64,000 bases of DNA from a virus. Position 1 is the first letter of the stretch. Each line of letters opens with the position of its first letter. The position numbers were made by a program, and so were the translations under genes. Below, in pieces: positions 6,936 to 14,372 of the stretch. Location: positions 1 to 64,000 of IMG/VR virus record IMGVR_UViG_3300009285_016375; one strand, 5' to 3'. The notes beneath the pieces are model-generated. The model ran no database searches and had not been told where the DNA came from. It saw only the letters and a program-made list of their open reading frames with translations.

Positions 6936-7053
6936 GCCGAACAAGGGCGAACAGCCGCCCGCCTTTCCGTTTCGTGAGGTTTGGATTTTTCATAGGTCTT
7001 TCGTGTCGGCGACAGTCGTGGTCGGCGGCTGTCGCTCAGTTCGGTCGTTAGAC
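6936..7053 (+). repeat. attC-like site
   Basis: Left heptamer GCCGAAC (6936-6942) is followed by AAGGGCGAACAGCCGCC. The right arm GGCGGCTGTCGCTCAGTTCGG ends in the canonical heptamer GTTAGAC (7047-7053). GAACAGCCGCC pairs with GGCGGCTGTC. The loop holds a minus-strand ATG. Confidence 0.65.
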
Positions 7054-7256
7054 CACAGCGACCGCCCACTTCGCATGAGCTTTTCGAGACGCTTGAATGT
7101 TGGACTGCCAGACCTGATAATGACGTGCATGAGGCCAGCGGATGTTTTCACCGCTGCTGTGCCGTATCCGATGATGTCAGCATCCGCAATGGTGTGGTCT
7201 AACAAGGGCGCTGCACCTACCCGCCGCCCCGCTTTCCGTTTCGAGTTTGATTTCAT
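6990..7256 (-). CDS. small cassette protein
   Basis: This 88-aa product starts at ATG 7256 inside the next attC-like site. The unique core (DHTIADADIIGYGTAAVKTS, then HVIIRSGSPTFKRLEKLM) looks like a small alpha/beta protein. The NDRTERQPP tail is attC-encoded, as in several neighbours. No family was recognised. Confidence 0.5.
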   Translation of the reverse strand: MKSNSKRKAGRRVGAAPLLDHTIADADIIGYGTAAVKTSAGLMHVIIRSGSPTFKRLEKLMRSGRSLWSNDRTERQPPTTTVADTKDL

Positions 7257-7322
7257 TTCGATTGTCCTTTCTGCGCACCACCGTCGCCGTCGGGCGGCAG
7301 TGGCTCAGCTTTTTCGTTAGGA
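7197..7322 (+). repeat. attC-like site
   Basis: The canonical left heptamer GTCTAAC (7197-7203) is followed by AAGGGCGCTGCACCTAC. The right arm GGGCGGCAGTGGCTCAGC ends in GTTAGGA (7316-7322), one base off the consensus. It is the last complete attC-like site before the phage replication genes. Confidence 0.6.
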
Positions 7323-7564
7323 GACTCCATGCGTTCACGGGTTCTCATTTCCACGGACTTGCGAGTTGCGAACATGGCGAGGCTGTTCATCCGCTCGACA
7401 GCATATTTAGCGGCGGCGGTGGTGTGCGTGGTTGGCGATGCTTCCTCGGCTTGTACCGCACCTTGCTCGAAAAGGTCGGCGGCGTCATCCCAGTCTTTTG
7501 CGGTGAGCCGTCTCCTCACCAGGCGCTGGACACAACCGCCGTTGGCGCGTTCTGTGTTGCTCAT
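7253..7564 (-). CDS. small helical protein, cassette-type
   Basis: The likely product starts at ATG 7564 (MSNTERANGG...), 103 aa. It is mostly alpha-helical (DWDDAADLFEQGAVQAEEA, then TTAAAKYAVERMNSLAMFAT), with a C-terminal attC-encoded tail (PNEKAEPLPP). It is the last cassette-style gene before the replication block. The function is unknown. Confidence 0.58.
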   Translation of the reverse strand: MSNTERANGGCVQRLVRRRLTAKDWDDAADLFEQGAVQAEEASPTTHTTAAAKYAVERMNSLAMFATRKSVEMRTRERMESPNEKAEPLPPDGDGGAQKGQSK

Positions 7565-7829
7565 ACCGCCGCCCCACTCCATCGTGCGACGGATTGCCTG
7601 GGGCCTTGTCCAGGGCTGCCACCGCGCCGGGGCGCCCCACCGGTCTCGCCGCCAATGGCCCGCCATCGCGCGGAAATGGCCCGCCACGGCGTCGCAACGC
7701 CGAGGTGGTTGCTTCCTACCTGCCCGCCCCCTACGATGCGTCCTGGTGGCGCCCAGAGGCCAAGGAATCTCTTTCTACCCAACCTCGGCGCTCTGGTCTC
7801 GGCGCTCTGGTTGTCATAAGTGGTTGGTT
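7565..7829. other. 265-bp non-coding stretch with short tandem repeats
   Basis: No convincing gene is seen. The stretch has two copies of ATGGCCCGCCA about 20 bp apart (around 7655 and 7675) and a 13-bp tandem repeat CTCGGCGCTCTGG (7784-7796 and 7798-7810). It separates the replication operon from the cassette array and could hold a terminator or the array junction. Confidence 0.4.
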
Positions 7830-8513
7830 TCAAGCCGGGCATGGGTTTTGGGGTTGGGCGATCTGGGCCAGCAACTCCCGGCGCTGGCGGCGCCAGGCCA
7901 GGATTTGGTCGCGGTTCTTCTCCGGCAGCTCGCGGGCCTGGGCGTGTTCATGCGGCTGGAGCAGCTTTTCCAAGGCGTCCAGGCGTTGGCGGAGCGCCCA
8001 GAGCCGGGCGGTGGCCGATTCCCTTTCCCCCCCTGGACCCCCCTTATTCTTTTTCTTATTATTTTCCTCTTCCTTTTCCTTTTCCTCTTCCTGTACCCTA
8101 TTGCATAGGGTATTTGAGGGATGGGTATTAAGAGAGGTAGTAAATACCCTATTAAATAGGGTATGGGGTAGGCTAGCGGCGAGGAGGATGCGCACCTCGG
8201 GTTGGGCGGCCAGCAAGCGTAAGATCGGCTTATGGGCGGGACAGGTCTCCGACAGTTGGCCGTATTGAAATTCAATGAAGCCAATGAGCCACCATTTGCC
8301 GTCGGCGAGCCTCTGGACGCGCCCTTGGAAATGGGCCAGGTCTTGGGCGCTGACGGGCCCGCCGATCTGGAAGCTAGCCAACTCGAAATCCGGTTCCCAA
8401 ACGCCGATGGCGTTGCACTTGGCGCAGAGGTAGGCCCAGAAACATTTGAGCCGGCAATCCAGTTTGCGGTGCCATTCTTTGTCCCATTGTTCAGTGGCGG
8501 TGAAGCGCTTCAT
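7830..8513 (-). CDS. replication-initiator-like protein with internal origin
   Basis: This 227-aa protein starts at ATG 8513, overlapping the stop of the RuvC-like gene as ATGA. The N-terminal ~100 residues (TEQWDKEWHRKLDCRLKCF, CNAIGVWEPD..., DGKWWLIGFIEFQYG) resemble the winged-helix N-domain of phage replisome organisers (DnaD/DnaT/O-like). A variable Asn/Thr linker and a strongly charged stretch (EEEKEKEEENNKKK) follow, then a basic helical C-terminus that might contact DnaB. As in lambda O, the linker-coding DNA holds palindromes that could be the origin. The family assignment is by style, not by decisive motif. Confidence 0.62.
   Translation of the reverse strand: MKRFTATEQWDKEWHRKLDCRLKCFWAYLCAKCNAIGVWEPDFELASFQIGGPVSAQDLAHFQGRVQRLADGKWWLIGFIEFQYGQLSETCPAHKPILRLLAAQPEVRILLAASLPHTLFNRVFTTSLNTHPSNTLCNRVQEEEKEKEEENNKKKNKGGPGGERESATARLWALRQRLDALEKLLQPHEHAQARELPEKNRDQILAWRRQRRELLAQIAQPQNPCPA
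8041..8164. other. candidate replication origin inside the initiator gene
   Basis: Two near-identical palindromes sit 51 bp apart (centre to centre): TACCCTA-TTGCA-TAGGGTA (8094-8112) and ATACCCTA-TTAAA-TAGGGTAT (8144-8164). Between them is a related half (GGGTATT). To their left, 8041-8093 is an almost pure pyrimidine tract, AT-rich against a GC-rich genome. Iterons plus an easily melted tract inside an initiator gene is the lambda-type origin layout. This is inference from structure only. Confidence 0.5.
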
Positions 8514-9019
8514 CGAGGCGTGTTCAGCAGTTGCCGGCGCTTCCATTCCGCGATCAGCAGGGCGTCCACCATGCCGGAATGAAGTTTGCGGCAGCGGGGC
8601 GAGGCGCGCAGGTCCAAGGCGGGGAAGAGCCGGGTGGCCACCACAGCGGCGGCGGCCTCGGTGTCGCCTTTGGCCACGTCTGCCAGCATGGCGCCACTCC
8701 AGCGGCGGGGATGCACGATGTCGTAAGGGATGCCCAGGCCCGCCAGCAGGCCCAGCCAGAGGCCAAAGCCTTTGCCAATCGAGAACATGGAGCTGACGCC
8801 CTGGCCGGGCCTGGCTTGGGCAGATTCAATGACGGCCAGGTCCACCGTCGCGCCGAGCAGCCGGCGCATGGCGGGCACATCGTATTCGCGGCGGTGGCCT
8901 TTGCCGGAGGGATGCGGCAGGGTGGGCGTGATCCAGGTGTGCACGAGCTCGCCATCTTCGCCGCCGCCCAACAAGGCCACGCCGCCATCCAGGCCGGGAT
9001 CAATGCCGATGAGTTTCAT
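8510..9019 (-). CDS. RuvC-like Holliday junction resolvase
   Basis: This 169-aa protein has an RNase H-like fold signature: first acidic motif MKLIGIDPGLDGG (Asp7), second LAVIESAQARPGQG (Glu ~65), and C-terminal HSGMVDALLIAEW with the catalytic Asp. Spacing and length match bacterial and phage RuvC. It would cut four-way junctions formed during phage recombination and before packaging. Its stop overlaps the next gene as ATGA, and its own start overlaps the DUF5131 stop by 4 bp, so it is part of a tight leftward operon. Confidence 0.85.
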   Translation of the reverse strand: MKLIGIDPGLDGGVALLGGGEDGELVHTWITPTLPHPSGKGHRREYDVPAMRRLLGATVDLAVIESAQARPGQGVSSMFSIGKGFGLWLGLLAGLGIPYDIVHPRRWSGAMLADVAKGDTEAAAAVVATRLFPALDLRASPRCRKLHSGMVDALLIAEWKRRQLLNTPR

Positions 9020-9933
9020 GCATGAACTGATAGTGCTTCAAATGGACTCCCGCTCCGCTCAGCGGGCGGGAGTATCGCGGCGGTCTTGGATAGGCTGTTC
9101 TTTCGCCGTGAAAATTCGGTCCGGTCCGATTCTGGGAATTGTTTTATATTCCATAGTTCGTCTGGAATCAGACCTTGCTGTCCCGGTCTTTGCCCAGAGC
9201 ATTGTTTGACGAACACCGGCACTTGAGCGCCCCGGCACTGGTCCCGGATGCTGCGAATCCAGGCGAGATGGCACGGCCGGGCCTGAAGTCCGCTCTCCCC
9301 TCCGATCACAACCCAGTCCATGTGCCGGCCGATTGGCGTCTCCCAGCTATCCCCGGTCAGCCAACTGCGGTCTAACATGATCGGCCCCAGCAACGGCTCG
9401 CACGATAGCCAGCGGATGTGCGCCGGGATGTGCAGCAATGCGGGGATGCGTTCGTCGGCTCGCTCCTGGTCCTCAACCGACACACCGATCCAGACGTTGG
9501 GGGGCGGGGTGCCGTTCAACCAGTCCACCGCCCAGTGATGGCGGACGTGAACCGCAGAATATACGCGCGCAGGCCATAGCTCCGGGCGCTTCGTCAGCAA
9601 CAGCCAGTCGAGGCGCGGTGTGTCGTGGATCACCGCGAGCAGATCCGCCAGCCACTCAATCGGGACCTCCGGGTCCAGCCAGTCGCACAGGCTGGGGAAC
9701 ACGCGCGGCCGCCGTTCGAGCTGCCCGGCGGATTTGTTCCACCGCCGCGGCTTGCGCCAGTCCCGCGTCCGCCACCGTGGTTTGCCCGGTCCCCAATGGT
9801 CCACATCTTCCAGCAGGTGCCGCTTGTCGCGGGCCTCGGCGTAGCAGTTAAGGCATCCGGGTGAGACTTTCGTGCAGCCGATCCACGGCGACCACGAGTG
9901 GTCACACCACGCGATGCTAGTGTGGTCTCCCAT
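9016..9933 (-). CDS. DUF5131 / phage Gp37-Gp68 family protein
   Basis: This 305-aa protein begins at ATG 9933 with TSIAWCDHSWSPWIGCTKVS followed by PGCLNCYAE, the hallmark start of the phage Gp37/Gp68 (DUF5131) family. It continues with LLTKRPELWP, NVWIGVSVEDQ, IRWLSCEPLLGP and WVVIGGESGLQARP. The Cys pattern suggests a bound metal cluster, and the family is often compared with radical-SAM-like proteins. Its reaction is not established. It overlaps the downstream RuvC gene by 4 bp and the upstream wHTH gene by 17 bp. Confidence 0.88.
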   Translation of the reverse strand: MGDHTSIAWCDHSWSPWIGCTKVSPGCLNCYAEARDKRHLLEDVDHWGPGKPRWRTRDWRKPRRWNKSAGQLERRPRVFPSLCDWLDPEVPIEWLADLLAVIHDTPRLDWLLLTKRPELWPARVYSAVHVRHHWAVDWLNGTPPPNVWIGVSVEDQERADERIPALLHIPAHIRWLSCEPLLGPIMLDRSWLTGDSWETPIGRHMDWVVIGGESGLQARPCHLAWIRSIRDQCRGAQVPVFVKQCSGQRPGQQGLIPDELWNIKQFPESDRTEFSRRKNSLSKTAAILPPAERSGSPFEALSVHA

Positions 9934-10081
9934 ATAGTCCTCGCTGTAAGCGTTGGAGTTTTCCTTCCGAAACAAGTTTTGAAGCCATGCACTTGCACGC
10001 TGGTAGTGACTGTCCGGTTTTCACTGCGACTGCATTCAGTCGGCTTCCATTTCCGGTTGAGATGATGGATGATTTCTCCAT
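9917..10081 (-). CDS. 54-aa winged-helix-like DNA-binding protein
   Basis: A short frame from ATG 10081 ends inside the start of the DUF5131 gene. Its C-terminal half, CMASKLVSEGKLQRLQRGLY, fits the recognition helix and wing of small wHTH domains (such as the N-terminus of AbiEi-type antitoxins: V..L..eGkL.Rl.RGlY). It could be an autoregulator of the replication operon. It is too short for firm family placement. Confidence 0.5.
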   Translation of the reverse strand: MEKSSIISTGNGSRLNAVAVKTGQSLPACKCMASKLVSEGKLQRLQRGLYGRPH

Positions 10082-10116
10082 TGTGCAATCGCCTGCCAAG
10101 CGGCGCGCCCTACGGG

Positions 10117-10410
10117 TCAGCAATCGGCCGGTTTTTGGGGCGCCCAATCCTCGAAGCGGTAGCAGTGGGCTTCGGCCAGGGTCAAGGCCTTCTGCCGCGC
10201 TTTGATGTGCTCGGCGCTCAGGTGTGGGCGCTGCGTTTTCAGCAGCTTGCGGTTGCACTTGATCCAGTGGCGCAGCACGGGGGCCGCGGTTTGGTCCTGG
10301 GCGCGGAGGAGAAAGACTGGTTCGTCCTTCGGAATGAGGTGTTGTTTGCCCGCGGCATCGGTGTAGCCGGGGTCTTGAATGCGTTGGTAGTCAGAACGGG
10401 CGTGAATCAT
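10117..10410 (-). CDS. phage protein of unknown function
   Basis: This 97-aa protein starts at ATG 10410, overlapping the previous stop as ATGA. The middle reads as a well-folded domain: IPKDEPVFLLRAQDQTAAPV followed by LRHWIKCNRK. Phage genomes often encode short proteins with this P-x-D-E-P-V-F-L-x-R-A-Q-D segment, without known function. It is cotranscribed with the recombination genes. Confidence 0.65.
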   Translation of the reverse strand: MIHARSDYQRIQDPGYTDAAGKQHLIPKDEPVFLLRAQDQTAAPVLRHWIKCNRKLLKTQRPHLSAEHIKARQKALTLAEAHCYRFEDWAPQKPADC

Positions 10411-10631
10411 GGGGTGGATTGGGGTTGGGGTTGGGGTGGTGGTTGCGGTAGTGAGGCTGCAAATTCTTGGCGCCATGCTGCGATCTGCCGGGCTTTCTGC
10501 AGGCGGAGCAATGCCTCACACCATGCCTGGCGCGCCACGGCAATCGGGGGCTGATGCTCGGCTTCGACGCGCAGAAAGTCATTCCAGAGCTGCGCTTCCT
10601 CGGAAATCAGTTGTGGCAGGGCGGGGTTCAT
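10407..10631 (-). CDS. small helical phage protein
   Basis: This 74-aa protein starts at ATG 10631. It is almost wholly alpha-helical (EEAQLWNDFLRVEAEHQPPI, EALLRLQKARQIAAW) and ends in a Pro-Gln tail. It sits between the YqaJ exonuclease and the next small gene with a 4-bp stop-start overlap. The function is unknown. Confidence 0.55.
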   Translation of the reverse strand: MNPALPQLISEEAQLWNDFLRVEAEHQPPIAVARQAWCEALLRLQKARQIAAWRQEFAASLPQPPPQPQPQSTP

Positions 10632-10641
10632 GCGGGTGTTT

Positions 10642-11322
10642 TCACGGCATGAGGTCGATGGGGTTGGGTTCGGGTGGTGCCGGCGGGGCAGCAAAGCGGG
10701 CGGGTGGACCGCCGTTCAGTTCCGTCAACCGTTTCAGGCCCGCGTCCAAGCGCTCCAGGAATGCGTCCAGCGCTGCCCGCAAGACGGCGATCAGCTTCTC
10801 ATCCCGCTCGATTTCCAGCAACAGGGCCGGGAAACGGCGCCGGTAGGAGAGGAACTGCCAGGCGGCGCGCCCGGTGACCAGCATGGCGCCTTGGACTTGC
10901 AGCACGTAAGCGGCGGGCAGTTGGCCGGCCAGGAGGCAGGCGACGTGGGTGTGGGCGGCCGGGCATTTGATCTCGAGGCCGCTCTGGTCGCCGAGCAAGC
11001 CGTCCGGCGAACAACCGAGCCGGCCGTCATCGGTGGTGACGAAGCCGACCCGGGTGATGGACGTGCTGCGCTCCAATTCGTAAAACGGGATGGCTTCTTC
11101 CTCGAGAATCTGGCCGAGTTCCATGTCGATGGACTGGTAGCCGGGCAACGGGCCGCCCAGCCAGGCTTCGGCGAGTTTGCGGGCCAGGTAACTCCGGGGC
11201 ATTTCCCCGGTGCGGAGTTCGCCCTTGGGCGTGACCAGTTGATCGAACTCGCTGGCGGTGGGGATGCCCGCCCGGGCCCGCAGCCATTCCAGGCTGTTCT
11301 GTTCGCAAGGGACGATTTTCAT
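10642..11322 (-). CDS. YqaJ/lambda-type exonuclease
   Basis: This 226-aa protein matches the YqaJ-like recombinase nuclease family. N-terminal EQNSLEWLRARAGIPTASEF is the typical 'qgs.eWl..R.g.itaS.f' start. The metal site appears as GCSPDGLLGDQSGLEIKCPA (Asp, then Glu-x-Lys). It would resect double-strand ends 5' to 3', handing single strands to the ERF protein encoded just upstream. The two genes overlap by 4 bp (11319-11322), the usual exonuclease/annealase pairing. Confidence 0.88.
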   Translation of the reverse strand: MKIVPCEQNSLEWLRARAGIPTASEFDQLVTPKGELRTGEMPRSYLARKLAEAWLGGPLPGYQSIDMELGQILEEEAIPFYELERSTSITRVGFVTTDDGRLGCSPDGLLGDQSGLEIKCPAAHTHVACLLAGQLPAAYVLQVQGAMLVTGRAAWQFLSYRRRFPALLLEIERDEKLIAVLRAALDAFLERLDAGLKRLTELNGGPPARFAAPPAPPEPNPIDLMP

Positions 11323-12104
11323 TTGCCTTGCTGTTCTTTTTTGCGGAGCTGCGCGTCCAGCACCTCGTATTTGCCGGACATGATCTGCTGGTAATGGGTG
11401 CGGGCGGGCAAGCCGTCCACCTGGACGCCGGCAAACCGGAGAAAGCGCACTTCATCCACCCGGTCGTGCAGATCCTGGACGCGCCGGTGCAGTTCCTCGG
11501 CCAGGGCGGCGGAGATGAACTCACCGACGTGGCGCGGGTCATCATCGGCCCGGAGCCGGGTGCGCAGGCCAAAGAAGCGAATGAGCAACTGGCGCTCGGC
11601 CGCCGTGGTGGCGGCGGCGTCGCATTGGGTGGGGCTCATCAAGCTGGTGCCCGGCGAAACGCGGGTGGTATAGCTGCGCGACTCGCTGTGGCCCAGCTCA
11701 TGGATGACGGTGAGCGTGACCGTGACCTGGTTGTTCTCCAGCGCTTGGCCGACGATGGTGGAGAAGCCGTGCTGGAGGAGATGCGGCTCCAGGGCGTCCT
11801 TGATCTCCTGCGGTGAACAGTATTGGAAGGCGAGCTCGCCCGACTTGGTGCGGACCTCGCGGTCGGCGTAGATGGCCGGCATCGTCTTGCGCAGCCTGAA
11901 GTGCGCGCGAAAGAAAGCCGTTTTCGATTCTTCGGCCCGGACCTCGCGACACATGCCGGCGAGCCTCTCGACCACGGCCATGTTTTCCGGGGTGATCCCT
12001 TTCTCCACCACGGCCCTGAGGATGTCCGCCGGGGAAGGGGCCACGGGTGTAGCCAGGGGCTGCAGGGTGATCGGCGCCAGGTCCAGGGTGGTGGGTTCGC
12101 TCAT
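11319..12104 (-). CDS. ERF-family single-strand annealing protein
   Basis: This 261-aa protein shows the ERF pattern: KTMPAIYADREVRTKSGELA, FQYCSPQEIKDALEPHLLQH, and the later TRVSPGTSLMSPTQCDAAAT with AAERQLLIRFFGL. ERF proteins anneal complementary single strands for phage recombination and circularisation. The residue after the core (DDDP) is typical of linkers before the variable C-terminus. It forms an operon with YqaJ. Confidence 0.88.
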   Translation of the reverse strand: MSEPTTLDLAPITLQPLATPVAPSPADILRAVVEKGITPENMAVVERLAGMCREVRAEESKTAFFRAHFRLRKTMPAIYADREVRTKSGELAFQYCSPQEIKDALEPHLLQHGFSTIVGQALENNQVTVTLTVIHELGHSESRSYTTRVSPGTSLMSPTQCDAAATTAAERQLLIRFFGLRTRLRADDDPRHVGEFISAALAEELHRRVQDLHDRVDEVRFLRFAGVQVDGLPARTHYQQIMSGKYEVLDAQLRKKEQQGK

Positions 12105-12115
12105 GGGATCAAAAA

Positions 12116-12214
12116 ATGGCTGCTCGGCTGGACGACCGGCTATGATACATGCGCCAAGAGATGGCGGCAGAGGAGCCGGCAGTTGTGTGGAAGCCCAAGA
12201 AACCGAGCAGCCAT
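12116..12214. repeat. 12-bp perfect inverted repeat upstream of erf
   Basis: ATGGCTGCTCGG (12116-12127) and CCGAGCAGCCAT (12203-12214) are perfect inverted copies flanked by A/T runs, with 75 bp between them. They occupy most of the 123-bp gap between the DUF2303-like and ERF genes. A long stem-loop in the leftward mRNA, or a regulator site, are the simplest readings. Confidence 0.5.
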
Positions 12215-12227
12215 AAAAATCGAGTCC

Positions 12228-13067
12228 TTACGAAGGCCAGCCGTGCAGAGCCGCCAAGCCCGTGGTTGTCTGGATTTCGCTGACCAGTTCGTGCATCGCG
12301 CTCTTGACCACCAGATCGGGCCGGACCGGCTCGTAACGGAGGGACAACTTGTGCTCGCGGACGGTGTAGCGCAGCCGAACAGTGAGGGCGTAGGGCGGCA
12401 GGCCCTCGAAAGGCGCCACGCCGCAAACCAGTTTGGCGGGAAGCTCCATCTGGCCCTGGCTGATGTTTTCGCCGCCGCGCACGACCACGTCTTCGTCGTA
12501 GTGCAGGCGCACGGCCCCGGTTTGCAGGCGCACCGCGGCACTAAAGCGCGCCTCGGCGTGTCCGTGCAGGGTGTGCACGAGTTCGAGCAACTCCGCTCCG
12601 GGCGGATCCACGAACAAGGCCGCGTTGTCTTCCAAAAAGAGGGCCAGCTCCACCTGGGTGAGCCAGACGTTGGCTTGGCTGAGGAACAATTGCCAGTCCT
12701 TGGTGGGCTTGGGCCGGAAAGTGGCCCGATGCGCGCAGCGCCCCGGCGCAGCGGCGTGGTAATCGAACACGCACAGCATCCGGGAGGAGTCATCGGCCGG
12801 GTGGACAAACAGATGGGTGGTTTCAGGCCGAAGGTGCCGCTGGACGTAGGCGGCGAAGCTCTGCGTGTGGGTGAACTCCGGCGCGGCTTTGACCCACTGC
12901 GGGGGCAAGAGCGCTTCCAAGCTTTGCAACTGATACCCGGCTGGGACCAGCACGGCGGGCAGGCCGTCCTCACCGGGTTTGATGAGTTCGCTGCCTAACG
13001 CTCGGCCAGCGGCCAGTAACACGTCCACTTCCAGTCGAGGGGGAGCGGAGTCATGGGTGGTTTCCAT
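12228..13067 (-). CDS. DUF2303 (YfdQ-like) phage protein
   Basis: This 279-aa protein resembles the YfdQ/DUF2303 family found beside phage recombination genes. Features are VPAGYQLQSLEALLPP near residue 45, then TQSFAAYVQRHLRPETTHLF, LFVHPADDSSRMLCVFDYHA, PTKDWQLFLSQANVWLTQVE and FLEDNAALFVDPPGAELLEL. The family has no proven activity. Its position upstream of ERF and YqaJ matches other phages. Confidence 0.82.
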   Translation of the reverse strand: METTHDSAPPRLEVDVLLAAGRALGSELIKPGEDGLPAVLVPAGYQLQSLEALLPPQWVKAAPEFTHTQSFAAYVQRHLRPETTHLFVHPADDSSRMLCVFDYHAAAPGRCAHRATFRPKPTKDWQLFLSQANVWLTQVELALFLEDNAALFVDPPGAELLELVHTLHGHAEARFSAAVRLQTGAVRLHYDEDVVVRGGENISQGQMELPAKLVCGVAPFEGLPPYALTVRLRYTVREHKLSLRYEPVRPDLVVKSAMHELVSEIQTTTGLAALHGWPS

Positions 13068-13096
13068 AGGTTTCGAGTTTGGTTCAGGTTTCGAGT

Positions 13097-13498
13097 TTAT
13101 TGGGAGGCGGCCTGGCGCAAGACCGCCGTGGCCACCGGCTCAACCTCCACGGTGCGGAGCTCCATTCTCAATTGCTGCGGGTGGTCGCGGGAGAGGTTGT
13201 GGTCTGGGTCCACGAAAAAGACCGAGGGTTCAACGGGCAGTTTGGGGGCCGTGAGGCTCAACTCGTCCTCGATCAGCACCAACAGGGCCTGGCCCTTGTT
13301 GGCGGGTTTCACGAAGAGCTTAAGGGTGAGGCTGCCCGGTTTCCCGGTTTCCTCGCAGGCAGCCAGCAGGGCCCGCAGCTCGGTGGAGAGCTCGTGCGCC
13401 AGGTGGCCGCAGCGATGCTCGCTGAGCAGGCGGGTGAAGCCGTTGTCGATCAAGGGCGGCCGAGCCGCTGGGTCGTCGTTGGGAATGGGTTGTTTCAT
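13097..13498 (-). CDS. phage protein of unknown function
   Basis: This 133-aa protein starts at ATG 13498, overlapping the preceding stop as ATGA. It has a helical N-terminus (NGFTRLLSEHRCGHLAHELS) and a later beta-rich part (TLKLFVKPANKGQALLVLIE). It lies in the leftward operon just upstream of DUF2303. No family was recognised. Confidence 0.62.
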   Translation of the reverse strand: MKQPIPNDDPAARPPLIDNGFTRLLSEHRCGHLAHELSTELRALLAACEETGKPGSLTLKLFVKPANKGQALLVLIEDELSLTAPKLPVEPSVFFVDPDHNLSRDHPQQLRMELRTVEVEPVATAVLRQAASQ

Positions 13499-13752
13499 AG
13501 GGATGGTTTTGGATAGGGATGGAGTGCGCCCGAAGCCGGTGCGGCCCAAGGCCATTTTATCGCACCTGCCTTTCCGGCCCGGCATCCGAACCGGCACCGG
13601 CTTGGCGCGGGAAGGAAATAAGGGGATGGCCACCCCCCCGGCCTTGACTCCACCGGGAGCCAGTGGCTTTGCACGGCCTGGCCGGTAGCCGGGGATGAAG
13701 CAGTACTGCCCGCCCGCGGGCGGTGGCCAAATGGTGCGAGGGAATCATTCAT
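13495..13752 (-). CDS. 85-aa protein supported by overlaps at both ends
   Basis: The frame from ATG 13752 overlaps the upstream stop (13749-13751) as ATGA and ends at 13495-13497, again overlapping the next ATG as ATGA. That double coupling supports translation even though the sequence (Pro-, Ser- and Gly-rich, probably disordered) is not obviously a folded protein. The function is unknown. Confidence 0.42.
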   Translation of the reverse strand: MNDSLAPFGHRPRAGSTASSPATGQAVQSHWLPVESRPGGWPSPYFLPAPSRCRFGCRAGKAGAIKWPWAAPASGALHPYPKPSL

Positions 13753-13967
13753 AGTGGCAGAATGCGGCTGGTGCCGCAGCGGCAAGTCCAGCGGCGATAG
13801 GAATAGAAAAGCCCGCCCTCAACGGGGTGCGGCACCCAGGGCCGGCCGCACTTGGGGCAAGAGGGGCCCTGCCCCCGGTCCCTCCGGTCAGCGGCTTTCC
13901 AAACCGCGAGCCCGGCGGCGATGATGCTGGCGGCCCACAGCGCAGAGAGGATCAGGATCACGCTCAT
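13749..13967 (-). CDS. small membrane-anchored zinc-ribbon protein
   Basis: This 72-aa protein has an N-terminal membrane helix (ILILSALWAASIIAAGLAVW). A cytoplasmic zinc ribbon follows, with CPKCGRPW and CRCG knuckles. It is probably cotranscribed with the leftward early genes. The function is unknown. Confidence 0.65.
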   Translation of the reverse strand: MSVILILSALWAASIIAAGLAVWKAADRRDRGQGPSCPKCGRPWVPHPVEGGLFYSYRRWTCRCGTSRILPL

Positions 13968-14016
13968 TTCTTCCTTTCCAGGTTCAGCGGCCCGTGGGAT
14001 GGCGTCTCAGTGGTAT

Positions 14017-14295
14017 TCATACGGTTGGGCAGCTTGGGGTGTTCAGGCCCGCCCCGTTTCGTTTCTCGGGGTTTCCCTGAGCCGGCCTTGGGCGTTGGCT
14101 GCGCCGGGCATAGGGGCGTGAAGTGTAGAAGCGGGCACGCTCGCTAAGCGACCAGCTTCTGAAGAAGTCTTGAAGCGCCGCAGTCACAATGAGTTCAGAG
14201 GTTTTGTTGGTGCGGATGGCCTCCACTTGGATTTTCTTGCGCAGGGCGCTCGGCACGCGGACGTTTAGTTGGCACTCGTCGTTCACGCGGGCCAT
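14017..14295 (-). CDS. ribbon-helix-helix transcription regulator
   Basis: This 92-aa protein starts at ATG 14295 (MARVNDECQLNVRVPSALRK). The N-terminal ~50 residues fit the Arc/Mnt/CopG ribbon-helix-helix fold: a beta strand (CQLNVRVP), helix A (ALRKKIQVEAIRTN) and helix B (TSELIVTAALQDFFRS). The C-terminus is basic and disordered. It is the first gene of the leftward early operon and is divergent from another RHH gene, so it probably controls that promoter. Confidence 0.78.
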   Translation of the reverse strand: MARVNDECQLNVRVPSALRKKIQVEAIRTNKTSELIVTAALQDFFRSWSLSERARFYTSRPYARRSQRPRPAQGNPEKRNGAGLNTPSCPTV

Positions 14296-14372
14296 TCTAG
14301 CTAGCACCACCAGTCTAGCAAGAAAAATGTCTTGCGCCCGCTAGCAACTATGCAAGACTGCCCTTGCTGGAT
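14296..14372. promoter_or_regulatory. divergent promoter region with CTAGCA repeats
   Basis: The 77-bp gap between two divergent RHH genes holds three CTAGCA direct repeats (14301-14306, 14315-14320, 14341-14346), plus TTGC/GCAA inverted pairs (for example TGCAAG near 14351). RHH proteins typically bind short repeated half-sites, so these are likely operators covering the early leftward and rightward promoters. Clear -10 elements were not assigned. Confidence 0.5.

Noticed and set aside
6217-6993. Long minus-strand frame antisense to the HEPN-like cassette gene
   Set aside because: It reads through an attC-like site, and the plus strand gives a better protein with an RNxxxH motif and a stop exactly before the next site once the frameshift is allowed for.
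8094-8164. Palindromes at 8.1 kb as transcription terminators
   Set aside because: They lie inside a coding region, have AT-rich arms with no U-tract, and occur as a related pair, which fits protein-binding sites better.
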